Position numbers and translations under genes: made by a program. The notes beneath the pieces are model-generated. The model was not told the DNA's origin and searched no databases. It worked only from the letters and a program-made list of their open reading frames with translations. A DNA stretch of 64,000 nucleotides, taken from Oscillatoria sp. FACHB-1407. GTDB lineage: Bacteria; Cyanobacteriota; Cyanobacteriia; Elainellales; Elainellaceae. Below are positions 45,335-54,216 of this stretch, one piece after another (positions within the stretch are counted from its first letter, which is position 1; each line of letters opens with the position of its first letter). The stretch lies in assembly GCF_014697545.1 (NCBI RefSeq), contig NZ_JACJSA010000002.1, positions 434,001-498,000 on the forward strand, given 5' to 3'.

Positions 45335-45560
45335 GTGGGAGGTAGGGAGAGGGAAGAAGTGATGGGGTAAGAAGGGTTGGGGTAAGAAGGGTTGGGGTAA
45401 GAAGGGTTGGGGAGCAAGGGTGGTGTTCCAAACCTGTTGATAACCTCTGTAAGACCCCCTGTAGTCCCCCTTGGTAAGGGGGACGGCGACAGCCGGGGGT
45501 TAGTAGCAACAGATCTGAAACACTACCGGGAGCAAGGGGGGTGTTGTTAGCGTCAGCGTA
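45335..45560. repeat. 15-bp tandem repeat plus a hairpin repeat upstream of the rhomboid gene
   Basis: GGGTAAGAAGGGTTG is repeated three times in tandem from 45364 to about 45410. A dispersed repeat follows (TTCCAAACCTGTTGATA, then the hairpin TCCCCCTTGGTAAGGGGGA at 45464-45482); its left end recurs at 58119. Both are non-coding. Confidence 0.8.
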
Positions 45561-45636
45561 GCGCACCGTTGGAGGATGAAGTACCGAGAGTGAAGGGGCT
45601 AGGGATGGGTATGGGACGGTTGACTCTGACAACTAA

Positions 45637-47706
45637 TCACTCTTCAACCCTCAATACTTTGACCAAAAACGCCCATTTATCGGCATTTTCTTCAATTAAT
45701 TTAGCGGTTGGCTTACCGGCTCCATGTCCGGCTTTGGTTTCAATGCGAATCAAGACCGGCTTTTCACCCTGATGAACTGCTTGCAACGCTGCCGCAAATT
45801 TAAAGCTGTGGGCAGGCACAACGCGATCGTCGTGATCTGCGGTGGTAATCAGTGTTGCGGGGTAATGAGTACCCGATTTGAGGTTGTGCAACGGCGAGTA
45901 AGCATAGAGAGCCTTAAACTCCTCTGGGTTCTCAGGTGAGCCATAGTCAGAGCACCACGCCCAACCAATGGTGAATTTGTGGAAGCGCAGCATGTCCAAT
46001 ACGCCTACCGCAGGTAAGGCAGCGGCAAACAAGTCAGGTCGTTGGGTCATGCAGGCTCCGACCAGCAAGCCACCGTTGCTACCACCTGCGATCGCCAACT
46101 TCTGGGGTGACGTATAGCCATTGGCAATCAGCCATTCCGCAGCGGCAATGAAATCGTCAAACACATTTTGCTTGTTGAGTTTGGTGCCTGCTTGATGCCA
46201 CTCTTCGCCATACTCACCGCCACCCCGTAGATTAGGAATAGCAAACACACCTCCCATCTCCAGCCAGACGAGACTGCTGGGTGAGAAGGACGGAGTCAGC
46301 GAGATGTTGAAGCCGCCATAGCCATAGAGATAGGTGGGATTGTTGCCATCCAGTGTTAGCCCCCGTTTGTGGGTAATGAACATGGGGACGCGGGTGCCGT
46401 CTTTGCTGTGATAAAAGACTTGCTTCGACTCATAATCGTCGGGATTAAAAGGCACCTGCGGTTGACGAAACAGTGTGCTTTCCCCGGTCTCCAGGTCATA
46501 GCGATAGATGGTAGTGGGGGTGGTGAAACTGGTAAAGCTATAGAAGGTTTCGGTATCTTCAGGCTTGCCGCCAAAACCACCAACGCTTCCCAGTCCGGGT
46601 AGGGCTACCTCCCGGACAAAGCCTCCATTCAAATCAAAAATTTTGACCTGAGCGTGAGCATCCTTGAGGTATTGCGCCACGAGTTGGTGGTTCAGTAGGC
46701 TAATACCCTCTAGCGTTTCCTCCGCCTGGGGAATCACCTCTCGCCAATTGGCGCGATCGGGATTGGCAATGTCGATCGCAATCACTCGTCCTCGTGGGGC
46801 GTCCAGATCCGTGCGGAACCAGAAGGTCGTTCCCTCACTACCAATCAAGCTGTAATCGGCTTCAAACGTATTAATCAGTTCGACAACTGGGGCATCAGGT
46901 TGAGACAGGTCTTTCCAAAACACGAGGTTGCGGGGGTCGGTGCCACGACGGACATCAATAATTAGATACCGACCATCCTCCGTTACACCTGCCCCAAACA
47001 TCCATTCCTTCTCATCGGGACGCTCGTAAACTAACACGTCTTCGCTTTGAGGGGTGCCGAGACGGTGATAGTACAGCTTTTGGAAATAGTTAATATCTTC
47101 CAACTTGGTATCGGCGTTGGGTTCGTCATAACGAGAGTAGAAAAATCCCTGGTGGTCGTGCGTCCAACTCGCTCCCGAAAACTTCACCCATTGAATGTGG
47201 TCGGGCAAATCTGTACCCGTTTCAATCTCACGCACATTCCACTCAACCCAATCGGAACCGGAACGAGAGATGCCGTAGGCTAACAGGTTGCCATTCTCAC
47301 TGATCGCTAAACCGGACAAAGCAACGGTGCCATCTTCAGAAAGCGTGTTGGGGTCGAGCAAAACGGTGGGTTCTGCCTCCAGATTCGGCAGTGTGTAGAG
47401 TACGCTCTGGTTTTGCAACCCATCATTTTTAAAGTAAAAGTAGCGATCGCCCTGCTTAAATGGCGTGCCGTACTTTTCGTAGTCCCACAGTTCCGTCAGG
47501 CGTTGTTTGAGGCGATCGCGACCCGGCAGACTGTTTAAATAGCCAAAGGTGACTTGATTTTGCGCCTCGATCCAGGCTTTGCTCTCATCAGAATCAGGGT
47601 CTTCGAGCCAGCGATAGGGGTCAGCCACCACCGTACCGTGGTAGTCGTCTATTTGTGAACCCGTAGGGCTAGGGGGATAGATCAGAGGGGCATTGGTGTC
47701 AGACAT
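45637..47706 (-). CDS. Prolyl oligopeptidase (S9A family)
   Basis: A 689-residue serine peptidase cutting after proline in short peptides. The N-terminal segment (PPSPTGSQIDDYHG, DPYRWLEDPDS) and a seven-bladed propeller (~75-430) precede the alpha/beta hydrolase domain (~435-689). The catalytic triad is visible: Ser in AGGSNGGLLVGA, Asp in DHDDRVVPAHS and His in KAGHGAGKP. Length is typical. No signal peptide, so cytoplasmic. It converges with nothing close and is followed 317 bases upstream by repeat DNA and nadE on the same strand. Confidence 0.95.
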   Translation of the reverse strand: MSDTNAPLIYPPSPTGSQIDDYHGTVVADPYRWLEDPDSDESKAWIEAQNQVTFGYLNSLPGRDRLKQRLTELWDYEKYGTPFKQGDRYFYFKNDGLQNQSVLYTLPNLEAEPTVLLDPNTLSEDGTVALSGLAISENGNLLAYGISRSGSDWVEWNVREIETGTDLPDHIQWVKFSGASWTHDHQGFFYSRYDEPNADTKLEDINYFQKLYYHRLGTPQSEDVLVYERPDEKEWMFGAGVTEDGRYLIIDVRRGTDPRNLVFWKDLSQPDAPVVELINTFEADYSLIGSEGTTFWFRTDLDAPRGRVIAIDIANPDRANWREVIPQAEETLEGISLLNHQLVAQYLKDAHAQVKIFDLNGGFVREVALPGLGSVGGFGGKPEDTETFYSFTSFTTPTTIYRYDLETGESTLFRQPQVPFNPDDYESKQVFYHSKDGTRVPMFITHKRGLTLDGNNPTYLYGYGGFNISLTPSFSPSSLVWLEMGGVFAIPNLRGGGEYGEEWHQAGTKLNKQNVFDDFIAAAEWLIANGYTSPQKLAIAGGSNGGLLVGACMTQRPDLFAAALPAVGVLDMLRFHKFTIGWAWCSDYGSPENPEEFKALYAYSPLHNLKSGTHYPATLITTADHDDRVVPAHSFKFAAALQAVHQGEKPVLIRIETKAGHGAGKPTAKLIEENADKWAFLVKVLRVEE

Positions 47707-47819
47707 AACTTAAAAACAAGTACCTGAATAAGAATGAATGGAGGCGATCGCAAATCAAACCTATCCCCAATACAAGGCTACTGTTATATACCTATCTCGA
47801 TTCGATGGCTAGAACTATG

Positions 47820-47995
47820 CAGATCCCCTTAAATCCCCCTTCAAAAGGGGGACTTTGAGTCCGGTTCCCTCCTTGTTAAGGAGGGTTAGGGAAGATCAAA
47901 CCCAGCATTAGCAGGATTCAGAGAACTTGTGTATACACCGTGACCAATATGGGGAGGGGCTTCAGAAGCCTCCTTCCCTCTGAGGGAAGGAGGTT
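47820..47995. repeat. Cluster of hairpin-forming repeats downstream of nadE
   Basis: Three hairpins follow each other: CCCCCTTCAAAAGGGGG near 47838-47854, CCCTCCTTGTTAAGGAGGG near 47868-47886 and CCTCCTTCCCTCTGAGGGAAGGAGG at 47969-47993. ACTTGTGTATACACCGT near 47929 matches the inverse of CGGTGTACACACAAGT at 58180. The last hairpin may also end the nadE transcript. Confidence 0.65.
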
Positions 47996-48024
47996 GGGAG
48001 GATAGGTTTTAAGCAGAACTATAG

Positions 48025-49863
48025 TTAAGCAACACCTTCCACTTTAGCCCGACCCAGCGAGGGTGAGGGGGATACAGGCAACGAGTTCTGCAATTCTGGA
48101 GCCAACGAAGTCGGAGACGGATTCCAACGACTGGCGATCGGCATGCGCCACCCTGTTCCAAAGGCGCGATCGGTGACTTTTAACCCCGGTGGAGCTTGCT
48201 TGCGCTTAAACTCGGCGCGAGTCACCAGTTTTACAACCCGCTCAACCGTAGCTGGGTCATGTCCCGCTTGAGTAATCTCCGCCAGCGATTGGTGATGCAA
48301 GATCAGGCGATCGAGAATGTTATCCAGGATTTCGTAGGGTGGTAGCGAATCCTGATCGACCTGCCCCGGTTTCAGTTCCGCACTGGGAGCCTTGGTCAGA
48401 ATGTTGGGGGGAATGACGGGGAAGGATGAAGGACGAAGGATGAAGGATGAAAGGGGTGAACGTGGGTTTTCTGCTTGACCCTTTAATCTTTCATTGAGCC
48501 AGTGACAGATGGAATAAACGCGAGTTTTGGGCACATCGGCGATCGCGGCCAGTCCTCCATTCATATCGCCATAGAGGGTGCAGTAACCCACCGCCATTTC
48601 TGATTTGTTGCCCGTTGAGATCAGCAAATGCCCAAATTTGTTAGAGATTGCCATCAGCAGGTTGCCGCGAATGCGGGATTGGATGTTTTCTTCGGCTAAG
48701 CCAAAGTCCGTTCCCGCAAACAGCGTCTCAAAGGTCTGGTCATAGGTATTCATCAACGTGCCAATGGGCAGAGTTTCTGTGCGAATGCCTAAATTTTGAG
48801 CCAGGGCGATCGCATCATTCACCGAATGGTCAGAACTGTAGGGTGAGGGCATGAGTACACCCAAGACATTCTCGGCTCCAATCGCAGCGGTGGCGATCGC
48901 AGCAACCAATGCCGAATCAATCCCTCCGCTCAACCCTAAGACCACTTTGGAGAAGCCGCACTTGCGGACATAATCGCGCACGCCCAAAACCAGCGCAGAC
49001 CACAACTCAGCCTCCTCCTCCGTGGGAAAAGGAGCAATGCCCCCCTCGATGGATAGGAGATCTCGCGTCTCGGTTGAGAATTCGGCAAACGATAGATCAC
49101 TGGTAAACGCCTGACTGCGGCAGACCAACTGGCCCTGGCGATCGAACCCGACACTGCTGCCATCAAAAATCAGGTCGTCGTTGCCACCGACCTGATTGGC
49201 ATAGAGGATGGGAATCTGGTAGCGCAGTGCCGCATGGCGCAACATCGCCTCCCGCAATTTCTGTTTGTTGAGGCTATAGGGTGAGGCAGACAGGTTCACA
49301 ATTAAATCCACTTTCTCTGCTGCCAGTGCTTCTAACGGATTAATCGGGTACTGGCGTCTGCCCCAAAACTGCTCATCGTTCCATAAATCTTCACAGATGG
49401 TCACACCCACCTTCACGCTGGCACCCGTCTCATCCTGCAACAGGAACCAGTTCGTTTCCTGCCCCGGCTCAAAGTAACGGTTTTCGTCAAACACGTCATA
49501 GGTCGGCAACAGCCGTTTGTGAAAGATCTGCTGCACCTGCCCTCTATCTAGCAGAGCCGTACTGTTAAACAGGGGTTTGCCTCCCTGCTGGGGCGATCGC
49601 TCATTCGGGGTGACGGTGCCCACCAAAACTGCCAATTGTGGTGGTAGATCGTGTGCCAATTGCTCCAGCGTTTGCGCCATCTCGTGAATAAAGCTGGGTT
49701 GCATCACCAGATCACGCGGCGGATAGCCACACAACGACAACTCAGTGGTGAGCAGCAATCGTGCTCCCTGACTGGCAGCCTGTTGAGCCGCCTCCAAAAT
49801 TTGTCGGGCGTTACTAGCCAAATCTCCGACGGTGGGGTTAAGTTGGGCGATCGCAATCTTCAT
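48025..49863 (-). CDS. nadE: Glutamine-dependent NAD+ synthetase with an in-frame heptamer-repeat insertion
   Basis: A 612-residue enzyme converting nicotinate adenine dinucleotide to NAD+ with glutamine as nitrogen donor. The glutaminase (nitrilase) domain (~1-270) has Glu in TTELSLCGYPPRD, Lys in HKRLLPTYDVFDE and the catalytic Cys in VTICEDLWND. The synthetase domain (~290-560) has the PP-loop GLSGGIDSALVAA, SMGGKSEMAV-like TGNKSEMAVGYCTLYG and the ITKAPSAEL-like loop. Between WLNERLKGQAEN and VIPPNILTKAP sits RSPLSSFILRPSSFP, encoded by TCATCCT heptamers. The start ATG overlaps the nrtR stop by four bases (ATGA), so the genes are translationally coupled. Confidence 0.95.
   Translation of the reverse strand: MKIAIAQLNPTVGDLASNARQILEAAQQAASQGARLLLTTELSLCGYPPRDLVMQPSFIHEMAQTLEQLAHDLPPQLAVLVGTVTPNERSPQQGGKPLFNSTALLDRGQVQQIFHKRLLPTYDVFDENRYFEPGQETNWFLLQDETGASVKVGVTICEDLWNDEQFWGRRQYPINPLEALAAEKVDLIVNLSASPYSLNKQKLREAMLRHAALRYQIPILYANQVGGNDDLIFDGSSVGFDRQGQLVCRSQAFTSDLSFAEFSTETRDLLSIEGGIAPFPTEEEAELWSALVLGVRDYVRKCGFSKVVLGLSGGIDSALVAAIATAAIGAENVLGVLMPSPYSSDHSVNDAIALAQNLGIRTETLPIGTLMNTYDQTFETLFAGTDFGLAEENIQSRIRGNLLMAISNKFGHLLISTGNKSEMAVGYCTLYGDMNGGLAAIADVPKTRVYSICHWLNERLKGQAENPRSPLSSFILRPSSFPVIPPNILTKAPSAELKPGQVDQDSLPPYEILDNILDRLILHHQSLAEITQAGHDPATVERVVKLVTRAEFKRKQAPPGLKVTDRAFGTGWRMPIASRWNPSPTSLAPELQNSLPVSPSPSLGRAKVEGVA
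48421..48456 (-). repeat. STRR heptamer tract inside nadE
   Basis: On the coding strand four or more seven-base units of TCATCCT/TCGTCCT run in frame. They are identical in sequence type to the large intergenic tract at 35040-35225. Seven-base units translate in a 7-codon cycle (three units), so frame is kept only for certain lengths. Confidence 0.85.
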
Positions 49864-50603
49864 ATAAATACCAGTGGCTTGTCCTTCAGTGGTGCAAAAG
49901 CGTCTGCATCAAAGCGATATAAACTGGCGGGTCGTCCGGCTCCACGCGACACCTTGATACCCGTGTCTTCTAAAAATCCCAGTTTCAACAAACGAGAGCG
50001 GAAGTTGGAGTAATCGGAAAAATCTTCCCCCAGAACGGTCGTATAAAGCTGATAGAGGTCACTCAACGTAAACAGTTCGGGCAACACATCAAAGGCAACG
50101 GGGCTGTATTCCAACTTATTTCGCAGGCGGCGATAGCCATATTCCAAAATCTTGTTGTGGTCAAACGCCAGTTGGGGCAGTTGTTTGACGGGATACCAGG
50201 CAATCCCGCTGACTCCATCGGCGATTAACTCCGCTTCAGCGAACCGCACCAGGGCAAAATAGCTCACCGATAGATAGCGCACACCATAACTCCCAGGGGC
50301 TTCACGCGGATCACGCAACGGTTCCCCAAAGGTATACAACTGCTCCAGATACAGATTCTCTGCCCGAATCTTCTCAGACAATACCCGATAGGCTGCATCC
50401 TCCAGCGATTCGCCCTGGCGCACCAGGGTTCCTGGCAAACTCCAATGCCCCAAAAAGGGTTCATGATGACGCATGACCAGCAGCACAAGCAGGCGATTTT
50501 GATCTGTATCGACCGAAAAAATCACATTATCGACCCCTACTTTGAAGTCGGCTAGCCGCTGGAGGTGCGTGTTAGCAGGCTTTTTTGGGCTGCGTCCTGA
50601 CAT
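49860..50603 (-). CDS. nrtR: NrtR-type regulator (degenerate Nudix domain plus winged helix)
   Basis: A 247-residue protein with an N-terminal Nudix fold (~20-155) and a C-terminal winged-helix domain (~165-247), the NrtR architecture. NrtR represses NAD-metabolism genes and is released by ADP-ribose. The Nudix box is degenerate: the canonical REUxEE reads RVLSEK and the leading Gly is Thr (LPGTLVRQGES), so hydrolase activity is unlikely. It is embedded between nadD (52-base overlap with its start) and nadE (4-base overlap), exactly the context expected of an NAD regulator. Its DNA site was not identified with confidence. Confidence 0.88.
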   Translation of the reverse strand: MSGRSPKKPANTHLQRLADFKVGVDNVIFSVDTDQNRLLVLLVMRHHEPFLGHWSLPGTLVRQGESLEDAAYRVLSEKIRAENLYLEQLYTFGEPLRDPREAPGSYGVRYLSVSYFALVRFAEAELIADGVSGIAWYPVKQLPQLAFDHNKILEYGYRRLRNKLEYSPVAFDVLPELFTLSDLYQLYTTVLGEDFSDYSNFRSRLLKLGFLEDTGIKVSRGAGRPASLYRFDADAFAPLKDKPLVFI

Positions 50604-51163
50604 GCGTATAAGTGCTCACGATGAATATAGGCTTCAACCGGAGGGGTTAAAACGTCTGAGTCTCCCTCTTCACGATAGGCGGTTGAGGAAATGGGCAGAC
50701 CCGTCAAATCGGCGATCGCCACCTCAGCCCCCATCTCTCGTAATTGCGTCAAAGCACCCTCTACCAAAGCATAGCCAGGACGGGGAACAACCAACAGCTT
50801 TACCTGTTGTAATAATGTCTCACTTCGATACCAACGGGGCAACTGCTCAACCAGATCTGAGCCAATCACCATCGTAAATTCGGCATCCTGCCACTGGTGC
50901 CGTGCCCGCTCTACCGTGATCAACGCTCTGGGGCTGCTCAACTCCGGGTGGTAATGGATGTTGTAGCGGGGAGGATAGATGTCATTGATCAGTAGTCGCA
51001 ACATCGCGGCTCGATGCTCCAGAGCCGTTTGATGTGACTTAAACGGATTATCAGATGCCCATACTGCTACTTCATCAAAACGATGAGACAACCACTTAAG
51101 AATCTCTTGATGGGCAGCTGTTGGGGGGTCAGCACTCGTACCAAAGAGGGCGATGTTAGGCAT
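50552..51163 (-). CDS. nadD: Nicotinate-nucleotide adenylyltransferase
   Basis: A 203-residue nucleotidyltransferase that joins nicotinate mononucleotide and ATP to form nicotinate adenine dinucleotide. The N-terminal ALFGTSADPPTAAHQEIL has the T/H-x-G-H type nucleotide motif (here TAAH), with SDNPFKSHQ following and the C-terminal ISSTAYRE corresponding to the ISST motif. Length is typical. It lies between pncB and nrtR on the same strand; its stop overlaps the start of nrtR, and 316 bases of heptamer repeats separate it from pncB. Confidence 0.93.
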   Translation of the reverse strand: MPNIALFGTSADPPTAAHQEILKWLSHRFDEVAVWASDNPFKSHQTALEHRAAMLRLLINDIYPPRYNIHYHPELSSPRALITVERARHQWQDAEFTMVIGSDLVEQLPRWYRSETLLQQVKLLVVPRPGYALVEGALTQLREMGAEVAIADLTGLPISSTAYREEGDSDVLTPPVEAYIHREHLYACQDAAQKSLLTRTSSG

Positions 51164-51171
51164 AGAAGAAA

Positions 51172-51478
51172 AGAAAGAAGAGGGAAAAAAGAAGAGAGAA
51201 GAAGGATAAAGGCTGAAGGATGAAGGATTAAAGGGAAGAGAGAAAAAAGAAGAAGGAAAAGGATGAATGATGAAGGATAAAAGGAAACCGTGTAGGGTGC
51301 TAGGGGCATGGATGCAAGATTAGACAGGTTGGGTGATAACCACTGACTATTGACCACTGACTATTGACCATTAACCATTGACCATTGACCATTAACCACT
51401 GTCTCCTGATTCCTGGCTCCTGACTCCTGACCACTAACCATTGACCATCAACCACTGACTATTCCCCACTCCCCACTC
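51172..51478. repeat. Heptamer tracts between nadD and pncB
   Basis: 51172-51275 is GAAGAGA/GGATGAAG-rich; 51340-51478 is a run of ACTGACTATTGACC and ATTGACCATTAACC units, i.e. CCATTGA-type heptamers, ending in CTCCCCACTCCC. Two distinct STRR types meet here, inside an otherwise compact NAD operon. No gene lies in the tract. Confidence 0.85.
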
Positions 51479-51479
51479 C

Positions 51480-52856
51480 CTACTTCAGATTTTGCTCAGT
51501 ATAAAACCTGTGAATATTTCGTTGTGTTTGCTCAGTCAACTCTTGCAAGGCTGGGGTGATCTCTGGGGTAAAACTATCGGGGCGATCGATCTGACGAAGG
51601 CTGGAGGGTAAAGTGGCTACAGAAGCAGCGGTGCGGGCAGCGATCGCCTCCAGGGGTTCTGGTTCCTGCAAGCGTTCTCCTTGTTTATAAACCAAGTGCA
51701 ACAGGGAGTCGTCCCCTTGCGGATCATCGGTCAACAGCCCCAGGCGTTCGGAGTGCAGTTGCCCATCGACCACCCGCCGAAAGATCTGCTTGCGACCGGG
51801 ACGAGTGGCTTTCCCGCTCGACTCCTTCATCACTGGAATGCCGTCAATCTCGACGAGTTTATAGACTCCGTTGACGGGTACTCCGGTGACGAGCTTTGTC
51901 CCGATACCGTAGGCATTGATTTCGGCTCCCGCTCGCTTAAAACGCAAAATCTCAACCTCATCCAAGTCCCCACTCGCCACAATTGAGATATTGGGAAGGA
52001 GCGATCGCACCTGTTTCGACAGTTCCACCAAATCGCCAGAGTCTAAACGGACTCCCCGCAAATCTAAATCCTGGGTTTTGACTTGTTCGGCTAACCGTTG
52101 TGCCGCCGCCAACGAATCGTAAGTGTCAATCAACAACACGGCTCCCGGAAAGTAGCGATGAAAGGCAGCGAACGCTTCATCTTCATTGCCCTCCACAGCG
52201 GTTAATGCCATCACAAGCGCGTGTGCCATCGTGCCACTGGGCTGACGGTTTAACCGCAACGCCGCTAACACATTGGAGGTAGCATTCATTCCGCCTGCGA
52301 TCGCCGCTCGTGCTGCCCACAAAGATGCTTGCGGACTAAAGGCGCGACGGGTGCCAAACTCCAGCAAAATCGCCTCATCCCCTGCCACATCCCGCATTCG
52401 GGCTGATTTAGTGGCAATCATGGTCTGGTAATTAATTGTGTTAAGCAGATAGGTTTCCACCAGTTGGGCTTGCCACAGAGGAGCCTCGACTCGTAATAGC
52501 GGCTCATTAGCAAACACAACGGTTCCCTCTGGCACCGCCCACACATCCCCGGTAAACCGAGCACCAGCAAGAGTTTCCCAAAATCGGTCTGGAGCATGAG
52601 CAAAAATCCCCGTCGCTTTTAGTGCCTCAATCTGGTCTGCGCTAAACCGGAAATTTTCTAAATAATTCAACGCTTGTGCCAACCCCATGGCGACTAAATA
52701 GCCAAATCCATCGGGCAAACGGCGGGCAAATAGCTCAAAGCTGGCACGACGCTGGTCTAACCCCTCTCCGACGTAGCATGCTGCCATGGTCAATTGATAG
52801 AGATCGGTCAAAAGACTATAGTCTGCGGGCGCGAGAGTCAATTCCTGGTCTTCCAT
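51480..52856 (-). CDS. pncB: Nicotinate phosphoribosyltransferase
   Basis: A 458-residue enzyme joining nicotinate to PRPP, the entry step of the Preiss-Handler NAD salvage route. The family start DYSLLTDLYQLTMAACY is near residue 13; LLEFGTRRAFSPQ, YDSLAAAQRL, VRLDSGDLVELS and GIGTKLVTG follow in order, covering the catalytic and PRPP-binding regions. Length is typical of the bacterial type. It is the first gene of the pncB-nadD-nrtR-nadE set. A TATAAT-like box lies ~70 bases upstream of the start. Confidence 0.95.
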   Translation of the reverse strand: MEDQELTLAPADYSLLTDLYQLTMAACYVGEGLDQRRASFELFARRLPDGFGYLVAMGLAQALNYLENFRFSADQIEALKATGIFAHAPDRFWETLAGARFTGDVWAVPEGTVVFANEPLLRVEAPLWQAQLVETYLLNTINYQTMIATKSARMRDVAGDEAILLEFGTRRAFSPQASLWAARAAIAGGMNATSNVLAALRLNRQPSGTMAHALVMALTAVEGNEDEAFAAFHRYFPGAVLLIDTYDSLAAAQRLAEQVKTQDLDLRGVRLDSGDLVELSKQVRSLLPNISIVASGDLDEVEILRFKRAGAEINAYGIGTKLVTGVPVNGVYKLVEIDGIPVMKESSGKATRPGRKQIFRRVVDGQLHSERLGLLTDDPQGDDSLLHLVYKQGERLQEPEPLEAIAARTAASVATLPSSLRQIDRPDSFTPEITPALQELTEQTQRNIHRFYTEQNLK

Positions 52857-52925
52857 AGAATTCCTGTGACTACATGGATACCAATTTGCGAGTCAGTAGG
52901 CTGTTAAACCTAAGTTGTTACGACA

Positions 52926-52931
52926 ATTATA
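52926..52931 (-). promoter_or_regulatory. Possible -10 element for pncB
   Basis: TATAAT on the reverse strand, about 70 bases before the pncB ATG, within TTTTGACTATAATTGTC. No clear -35 sits at the right distance. The imperfect palindrome around TTGTTACGACAA next to it could be a regulator site, perhaps for NrtR, but this is a guess. Confidence 0.35.
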
Positions 52932-53248
52932 GTCAAAATAACCAAAATTGATCCTCATTACAACAAAAGCTTACAAAATTCTTATAGAAAGAATAGATGA
53001 GGTTACCGGAATGCGCGATCGCCCAACATCTCTTATGAAGTCTTGCTAAATTCGTGAAATCCTTCTATAGGAGAGCATTTTGGGACTTCTTTATTAGAGC
53101 TAAGACATAAGTTTCTGCGAAGCAACTAATCATGTCGTCTGGCTAAACACTGGATTTAGAGGCTGAGATATTCATTCGTTTACAAATATTTATATTAGTT
53201 TTAACTAAAACTGAGCGATCGCACTCTTGGAAACTGGCACTAGAGCCG

Positions 53249-53343
53249 TAGCTCCATGCGCTGAGGCGGAGGCAAGTCAGAAAGCTTTTCCGACATCCGG
53301 GGGTGAGCTATTGCCGTTGCCTTAAGCTTTCTGACCAAAGCTA
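53249..53343 (+). mobile_element. Miniature inverted-repeat element, copy 2
   Basis: Begins TAGCT and ends AGCTA, a 5-base terminal inverted repeat, with the same internal AGTCAGAAAGCTT / AAGCTTTCTGACC pair as 20703-20796. It has no coding capacity. The rest of 52857-53610 is AT-rich upstream DNA for pncB and the FKBP gene, with no gene recognised. Confidence 0.7.
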
Positions 53344-53610
53344 CATTTTTGAACCTATTAACAACCCGTGGTTAGCGATATCAAACTCTGGCAAACTCTA
53401 TGTTTTCAGTGCAGTCGGCAGTTGGAGCAAGACCTTCGACCAACACAATCCGGCAACGTTAAATTGACATTACGACAGGGCAGATTTAACGGTTCTTTCG
53501 CTAGGGTAGGCGTAGTGAAAGGAAGATTTAAGATGCACCTTGACACAACGTGTATCTAAAACGTGGTTTAAGACCATCATTCCTACAGCATCAAATAAAG
53601 GAAAGAGACA

Positions 53611-54039
53611 ATGGCACAAGCAAAAACTGGCGATACAGTAACCGTTCATTACACCGGAAAGCTAGACGATGGCACGATCTTTGACTCCTCTATCGATCGC
53701 GAACCGCTGCAATTCTCAATCGGCGCAGGTAACATGATCCCCGGTTTTGAACAGGCAGTCATCGGCATGAGTCCTGGAGAGTCTAAAACTCAGACCATCT
53801 CCTCAGAGGATGCCTACGGTGAACATTATCCTGAAATGGTTGTCGTAGTCGATCGCCAGCAGATCCCCCCAGAGTTGCCCATTGGTGTGGGTCAACAACT
53901 GCAAATTCAGCAACCTACCGGACAAGTGATTCCCGTCATCATCACTGATGTCACCGACTCAGAAGTCACCCTCGATGCTAATCATCCCCTCGCAGGTGAA
54001 GATCTGACCTTTGAGATTCAACTCGTCGCGATTTCATAA
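53611..54039 (+). CDS. FKBP-type peptidyl-prolyl cis-trans isomerase, SlyD-like
   Basis: A 142-residue isomerase that speeds proline isomerisation during folding. The FKBP half starts KTGDTVTVHYTGKLDDGTIFDSS; GAGNMIPGFEQAVIGM is the conserved active-site stretch. An inserted IF domain follows (~70-120, EDAYGEHYPEMV to QLQIQQPTG), and the chain ends NHPLAGEDLTFEIQL, as in SlyD. The His/Cys-rich metal tail of E. coli SlyD is absent. The ATG at 53611 has a good AAAGGAAAGAG upstream. A stem-loop follows 26 bases after the stop. Confidence 0.95.
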   Translation: MAQAKTGDTVTVHYTGKLDDGTIFDSSIDREPLQFSIGAGNMIPGFEQAVIGMSPGESKTQTISSEDAYGEHYPEMVVVVDRQQIPPELPIGVGQQLQIQQPTGQVIPVIITDVTDSEVTLDANHPLAGEDLTFEIQLVAIS

Positions 54040-54064
54040 AGCAGTAGGGCACATTCATCATCAG

Positions 54065-54127
54065 TCAGGGCGGATTTTAGTGATGAACTGGTATTTTTGC
54101 CATTGCTTCTAAGCCGATCCGCCCTGA
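54065..54127. other. Long-armed stem-loop downstream of the FKBP gene
   Basis: TCAGGGCGGAT (54065-54075) and ATCCGCCCTGA (54117-54127) are perfect 11-base complements around a 41-base loop. No T-run follows, so it is not a classical terminator; it may stabilise the mRNA end or be a small repeat. Confidence 0.6.
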
Positions 54128-54216
54128 AAGGCATTCGTGCGATCGCCTTCCCTGTTCCCACTCCTTAGCACTCATTCCGCTACAATATAAAGCCAATTGT
54201 CGATGCCTCTGGTTCT

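Noticed and set aside
45321-45632. Longer N-terminus for the rhomboid protein
   Set aside because: The extension is encoded by a 15-bp tandem repeat and a dispersed hairpin repeat; a natural start (MDINQFLNHL) lies at 45320.
53368-53559. 63-codon forward frame before the FKBP gene
   Set aside because: GTG start without a ribosome-binding site, no domain, and overlap with promoter-like AT-rich DNA.
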